DNA from: Bacillota bacterium
GTDB taxonomy: Bacteria; Bacillota; Clostridia; Christensenellales; Aristaeellaceae
DNA: 64,000 bases
Direction: 5' to 3'
Assembly: GCA_023425025.1 (NCBI GenBank)
Contig: JAFADG010000008.1
Coordinates: 1-64,000 of the forward strand
The notes beneath the pieces are model-generated. The model made no database searches and was not told the origin of the DNA. It was given only the letters and a program-made list of their open reading frames with translations. Positions 60,160 to 64,000 of the stretch are shown here, piece by piece. Both the position numbers and the translations under genes were made by a program. Within the stretch, counting starts at the first letter, position 1. Every line of letters begins with the position of its first letter.

Positions 60160-61767
60160 TTACTGCATGGAATCGTAGTAGGCCTGGTAGTAGCCCACCA
60201 GTTCCTCCGCGCCCAGCTGCCGGGTGGTGGCCACATATTCATCCCACTTGTCAAAGCTCATTTCGCCGGTGATGAACTTGGCCTGGCACTCCAGCACATA
60301 TACATTCAGGTCGGCCTTGATTTCAGTAAGCCTGTCAGAGGTAGCGGTGTCAAACTGTGGCGCGCCGTACACCGCGTCCTTCTGGTAGTAGGGATCCCAG
60401 GCAGGCACGTTTTCCTGCACCTTCGGGGAGTAAATATAGTTGGAGTTATCCTGGTGGCGCCAGTAGCCGAAGCCGCCGCCGGGCAGGGGGCAGGCCTCGC
60501 CCACGGCCACAGCCACGCCGCGCTCATCACTGAGCATCGTCTCGGAATAATCCCAGGCGCCGTCGTCCCGCTTCTGGCAGGTGACGCCGATCAGGTCCTC
60601 ATTGAAGCAGCCCACGGTCATGGAGCCTTCATACGTGAAGAAGTAATCCAGCAGGCGGAAGGACACCCAGGGGCTTTCATCCGCGATGGTGATGAAGGTG
60701 TTGCTGCCCATGGAGTTGGAGGCCAGGGCGATGACGGGTTCCAGGCCGGTGTCGCTCACGACGGGCGCCAGGGCCACATAGTTGTCGCTGACCTTGGTAA
60801 ACAGGTCGTCGGAGCTTAAGCCGAAGACGCCCACGTTGCCGCTGGAGAGCTTGCCGATGGACATATCGCCCGTCTGGGTGAACACTTCGTTGTCCAGCAG
60901 GCCCTCGGTATACATGACGTTCATGTATTGCAGAACCTTTTTCCAGATGTCATTGGTCTTCAGGAAGCTGACCTTGCCATCCGTAAGCTGTACGTTGTCA
61001 TAGCCCAGGTTGCTGTAAACGCCGAACATGCCGGAGATGATGTCAGGCCGGGCGTTATGCGCCGCGCCGGAATCCTCCACCGCGTAGGGGATCTCGTTAT
61101 TGGGATCGCCGTCCTTGTCCGCATCCTGGTCACGGAAAGCGCGCAGCACATTCAGCAGCTCTTCCGTGGTGGTGGGGATAGCAAGGCCCAGGTTATCAAG
61201 CCAGGTTTTGTTGATCCACAGGTTCCTGTGGACGGTCAGGTTGGCCTTGAGCGTGTTCACGCCCGGCAAAGTGTAGAGCTTGCCATCCGCCGCGCGGGCG
61301 GAGGCGGCCACGCCGGGATACTGTTCCAACAGGGGCTTGATGCCCGTAGAGTACGCTTCCATCAGGCCATCCAGGGCCACAAGCTGCCCATCCTCGATCA
61401 CCCGGGGCAGGTTGGCTTCGGGAATCGCGCCCTTCATGATGATGTCGGGCATATCGCCGGAGGCAAACATCAGGTTGATGCGCTCGTTCCAGCCGTCGGC
61501 GCCGACTACGATCCATTCGATCTCGATGTTCATCTTCTCGGCAATATACTTGAGGGTAGCCATTTCCGCCGGATCGGCAATGTTGCCGGGGCGGCGGATC
61601 ATCACGGTCTTTTTCACCTTTTCCTTGACGATGGGCAATCCGGCGGCGTTGAAGTTGGCATCCGCCTTGGACAGCGTCACCAGATCCTGTTCCTGGGCAA
61701 AACCGCCCATCGGGACCAGGGCCAGCACCATCAAAAGCGCAAGCAGGACAGCAACCGTTTTCTTCAT
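60160..61767 (-). CDS. Extracellular solute-binding protein of the LplA/YtcQ type, without lipobox
   Basis: A 535-residue binding protein, the usual length for the LplA/YtcQ group. The signal peptide is MKKTVAVLLALLMVLALVPM followed by GGFAQEQD. The expected lipobox cysteine is absent, and AFA-type cleavage before QEQD is likely, so the mature protein may not be lipid-anchored. The family segment YIAEKMNIEIEWIVVGADGW follows. Its ribosome site AAAGGAGGAG lies 6 bases before the ATG. It is the first gene of the uptake operon and divergent from the histidine kinase that probably controls it. Confidence 0.9.
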   Translation of the reverse strand: MKKTVAVLLALLMVLALVPMGGFAQEQDLVTLSKADANFNAAGLPIVKEKVKKTVMIRRPGNIADPAEMATLKYIAEKMNIEIEWIVVGADGWNERINLMFASGDMPDIIMKGAIPEANLPRVIEDGQLVALDGLMEAYSTGIKPLLEQYPGVAASARAADGKLYTLPGVNTLKANLTVHRNLWINKTWLDNLGLAIPTTTEELLNVLRAFRDQDADKDGDPNNEIPYAVEDSGAAHNARPDIISGMFGVYSNLGYDNVQLTDGKVSFLKTNDIWKKVLQYMNVMYTEGLLDNEVFTQTGDMSIGKLSSGNVGVFGLSSDDLFTKVSDNYVALAPVVSDTGLEPVIALASNSMGSNTFITIADESPWVSFRLLDYFFTYEGSMTVGCFNEDLIGVTCQKRDDGAWDYSETMLSDERGVAVAVGEACPLPGGGFGYWRHQDNSNYIYSPKVQENVPAWDPYYQKDAVYGAPQFDTATSDRLTEIKADLNVYVLECQAKFITGEMSFDKWDEYVATTRQLGAEELVGYYQAYYDSMQ

Positions 61768-61913
61768 GGGTTCTCCTCCTTTTATGTCGGCCGGCAATCG
61801 CACCCCGGCCTTGCTTTGTTTTAACTATATACTTTGGCCATACAAAAAACCATCATGGATTTTACGATTTACTTATGCTATTTATGGTTTTTGTTCAAAC
61901 TCTCCCATTTTCG

Positions 61914-61942
61914 TTGCGGTACCTGTTCACCCATGCTATAAT
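61914..61942 (+). promoter_or_regulatory. Promoter of the histidine kinase-response regulator operon
   Basis: TTGCGG (61914-61919) and TATAAT (61937-61942) are 17 bases apart, with TG one base before the -10 (extended -10). Confidence 0.65.
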
Positions 61943-61974
61943 CCGCTTGTAAGGAACCGGAGAGGATGTTCTGT

Positions 61975-63699
61975 TTGAAGTTCATACAAACCCTGCTGGA
62001 ATGGACGAACCTGAACAAGCATATATCTGCCCGCGTATTTTTATCGGCGTTTTTCGCCATCTTCTCCATTTCCACGCTGCTGATTGGCACGTACTCCTTT
62101 TCTGCGTTCAATGATATGACAAACATTGTGATCGAGCAAGGCCAAATTTCGGTAAACACCATCGCCGAACAGACCGATACCGCCATCAGCACCGTCGCCC
62201 AAACCCACGCGCTGTTGTTTTCCAGCGAATACATTTATAAGTTTCTATATAAGACGTCGGATGAAATGCCCTCCTACGAATGGTTTCAAACCTACAACGA
62301 TGCCCAGCAAACGCTGCGTCTGTGCGGCCGCAGCCAGATCAACCTGATCATGGGCATGCTGCTATACAGAAACCAGCAGGAATACATACAATACGGCAGC
62401 TTTTATACCATGCTCAACCCCTACGACCTGGACCCTGCCCAAACGAACAGGCTTATCATATATAATGGTTATGCCTATTACGTTTCTTCAGCCACCATGA
62501 ACAGCGGCGGCAGGGCTTTTCTGGTTTCGCAATTATACGGCAGCGTGTTTGACAATATCTGCACGGGCCTTTTGGCCAAGGACAGCTCGCTGCTGGTGCT
62601 GACGCCGGAGCAGGCGGTTTTCCTGCAATATTCCTCCGGCGATCAGGATACCGGCCTGATCCGCGCGGCCATGACGTACGAGCCTCAAACCCAGGGCCTG
62701 CTGGACGGCAAGTGGCACCTGGTTTCGGCGTCCTCCCAGCAAACCGGCCTGACCTTTGCCATGGCCTTTCCGGTGGTAAGCACCTCCAAAAAGCTGATCG
62801 AGGTATCCCCCTGGCTGTTCCCGGCGCTTTTGTTTTCGCTGACCGCCGGGCTGGTATTGAGCTACGGCATCTCCCGGCGGCTGGCCAGCGGCTTTCGCAC
62901 CATGCAGGATAATATGCGCCTGGTAGAACGAAAGGAATACGATAAGATCAAGCTCATCCCCACGCAGGATGAGTTTGGGCGCCTGAGCCGCACCTTTGCA
63001 CATATGGCCAGGCATATTTCGCTGCTCATCAAAGAAAACCAGGAGCGGCAGCGCACGGAGCACGAATTGCAGATACAGGTGCTAAGGGCCCAGGTAAGCC
63101 CGCATTTTCTGTACAACGCGCTCAACAGCATGCGCCATCTGGCGCAAATGCAAGGCATGGACCATATTGACAGAATGGCCACGGCGCTGATCCGGCTCCT
63201 GCGGGCCGCGCTTGGCAACGAGGGGCTGCTGATCCCCCTTGCGCAGGAGTTGGAGTATGTGAAAAACTACTGCGAAATCTGCCAGTACCAGTACCTGGAC
63301 GATTTTCATCTGGATTTTCGGGTGGATGAAAATGTGCTGGACTGCCTGACGCCCCAAATGGTGCTGCAGCCCATTGTGGAAAACGCCATCATCCACGGCA
63401 TACAAAAAAACCCCCGGGAGGGGATCATACGCATCCAGGCCCAAAGGGTGGGCGACAAGCTCAGCATCCGCGTAACCGACAACGGCCAGGGCATCGGCAA
63501 GGAGCAATTGGAGGAGCTTTTGCACCAGCGGCACAACACCAGCAAGCTGCGCTTTTCGGGCATCGGCATCCACAACGTGCAGGAGCGCATACGCATGCGC
63601 TTTGGTCCGGAATATGGGCTGACCATCCGTTCCCGGCTGAACCATTACACAAGGGTGGACATTCTGCTGCCCCACATGAAAAAGGAGGAGAACGCTTGA
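61975..63699 (+). CDS. Sensor histidine kinase, YesM type
   Basis: A 574-residue membrane kinase: a first helix at about residues 18-40, a large extracellular Cache-like sensor of about 240 residues, a second helix (LFPALLFSLTAGLVLSYGI), a HAMP region, and a His_kinase domain with HFLYNALNSMRHL (phosphorylated histidine near 377) and a C-terminal ATPase with DNGQGIG near 501. These kinases sense sugars or binding-protein complexes and activate an adjacent AraC regulator. The TTG start has GGAGAGG 9 bases before it. It is divergent from the sugar-binding protein. Confidence 0.93.
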   Translation: MKFIQTLLEWTNLNKHISARVFLSAFFAIFSISTLLIGTYSFSAFNDMTNIVIEQGQISVNTIAEQTDTAISTVAQTHALLFSSEYIYKFLYKTSDEMPSYEWFQTYNDAQQTLRLCGRSQINLIMGMLLYRNQQEYIQYGSFYTMLNPYDLDPAQTNRLIIYNGYAYYVSSATMNSGGRAFLVSQLYGSVFDNICTGLLAKDSSLLVLTPEQAVFLQYSSGDQDTGLIRAAMTYEPQTQGLLDGKWHLVSASSQQTGLTFAMAFPVVSTSKKLIEVSPWLFPALLFSLTAGLVLSYGISRRLASGFRTMQDNMRLVERKEYDKIKLIPTQDEFGRLSRTFAHMARHISLLIKENQERQRTEHELQIQVLRAQVSPHFLYNALNSMRHLAQMQGMDHIDRMATALIRLLRAALGNEGLLIPLAQELEYVKNYCEICQYQYLDDFHLDFRVDENVLDCLTPQMVLQPIVENAIIHGIQKNPREGIIRIQAQRVGDKLSIRVTDNGQGIGKEQLEELLHQRHNTSKLRFSGIGIHNVQERIRMRFGPEYGLTIRSRLNHYTRVDILLPHMKKEENA

Positions 63700-64000
63700 A
63701 GCACATCCTGCTGGTAGACGATGATTTTTTGGCACTCAACGCGTTCTTTACCCTGGCCGACTGGGGCCGGTATGGCCTGTCCATCGCTCGGGAAGCCCAC
63801 AACGGCCAGGAAGCGCTGGATTATTTGCGGGAGCAGCGCCCGGATATCGCCTTTATCGATGTGTGCATGCCGGATATGGACGGCATATCGCTTTTGCGGC
63901 ATATCCGCAAGCTGGATCCTTCCATCCTCTGCATCATGCTCAGCAGCTATTCCGACTACCCGTATGTCCGGGAGGCATTGAAGCATGGCGCGGCCGACTA
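63696..64000 (+). CDS. Response regulator, N-terminal part (YesN/AraC type)
   Basis: The first 101 residues of a receiver domain, cut by the window end. Acidic pocket residues (LVDDD at 7-10) and the phosphorylated Asp55 (FIDVCMPDMDG) are present, and the LSSYSDY segment and an EALKHGAAD end are typical. The TTG start overlaps the kinase stop (TTGA) and has AAAGGAGG upstream. Regulators paired with YesM kinases nearly always continue with an AraC-type DNA-binding domain; that part lies outside the window, so the AraC assignment is inferred. Confidence 0.9.
   Translation, partial: MKHILLVDDDFLALNAFFTLADWGRYGLSIAREAHNGQEALDYLREQRPDIAFIDVCMPDMDGISLLRHIRKLDPSILCIMLSSYSDYPYVREALKHGAAD

Overview
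The window looks like a chromosomal segment of a low-GC-lineage but moderately GC-rich (by eye high 50s %) Gram-positive anaerobe of the class Clostridia. The reasons are a Gram-positive PolC, the rpsB-tsf / pyrH-frr / uppS-cdsA-dxr-rseP-ispG-polC order, the dgt-like/dnaG/rpoD and ylxM-ffh-rpsP-khpA-rimM-trmD blocks, an A-type RNase P RNA, YnzC and DUF1292 small proteins, a YesM/AraC-type two-component system beside an LplB/YtcP-type sugar transporter, strong AGGAGG ribosome sites and many TTG/GTG starts. A gut lineage such as Christensenellales is a guess only. No tRNA, CRISPR array, intact transposase or prophage was seen.

Layout. 1-311: stacked hairpins after an unseen gene. 380-4561 (+): MBL hydrolase, comEC, holA. 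4828-9054 (-): marR and a heterodimeric ABC exporter. 9192-21753 (-): replication, isoprenoid, lipid and translation genes (polC back to rpsB). 21911-22650 (-): a broken polysaccharide deacetylase and rnpB. 22812-32138 (+): dGTPase-like, dnaG, rpoD, membrane MutS-like ATPase, trmK, Nif3-like, zinc-ribbon protein, rtcB. 32139-32911: repeat-filled gap. 32912-38392: epimerase, pgsA, NUDIX, uvrC, DUF1292, YnzC, GNAT. 38396-45245 (-): a tight six-gene envelope operon (M1-like peptidase, GT2-GtrA, two phosphodiester-glycosidase paralogues, an Lgt-like protein with altered key residues, a membrane protein with a degenerate GGDEF). 45294-49079: helD and a divergent padR-ferredoxin pair. 49184-56123 (-): short alaS, then (in reverse) the ylxM-ffh-rpsP-khpA and GNAT-rimM-trmD block. 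56213-57014: a MITE-like element and a divergent XRE/small-protein pair with paired operators. 57090-64000: sugar or sugar-acid uptake locus (enolase-superfamily enzyme, two permeases, binding protein) facing a histidine kinase/response regulator pair.

Most of the window is housekeeping. The least explained parts are the six-gene envelope operon, the short AlaRS, several clear operator architectures (XRE, PadR, MarR) whose repressors are encoded next to them, and at least four families of non-coding repeats that sit between housekeeping genes.
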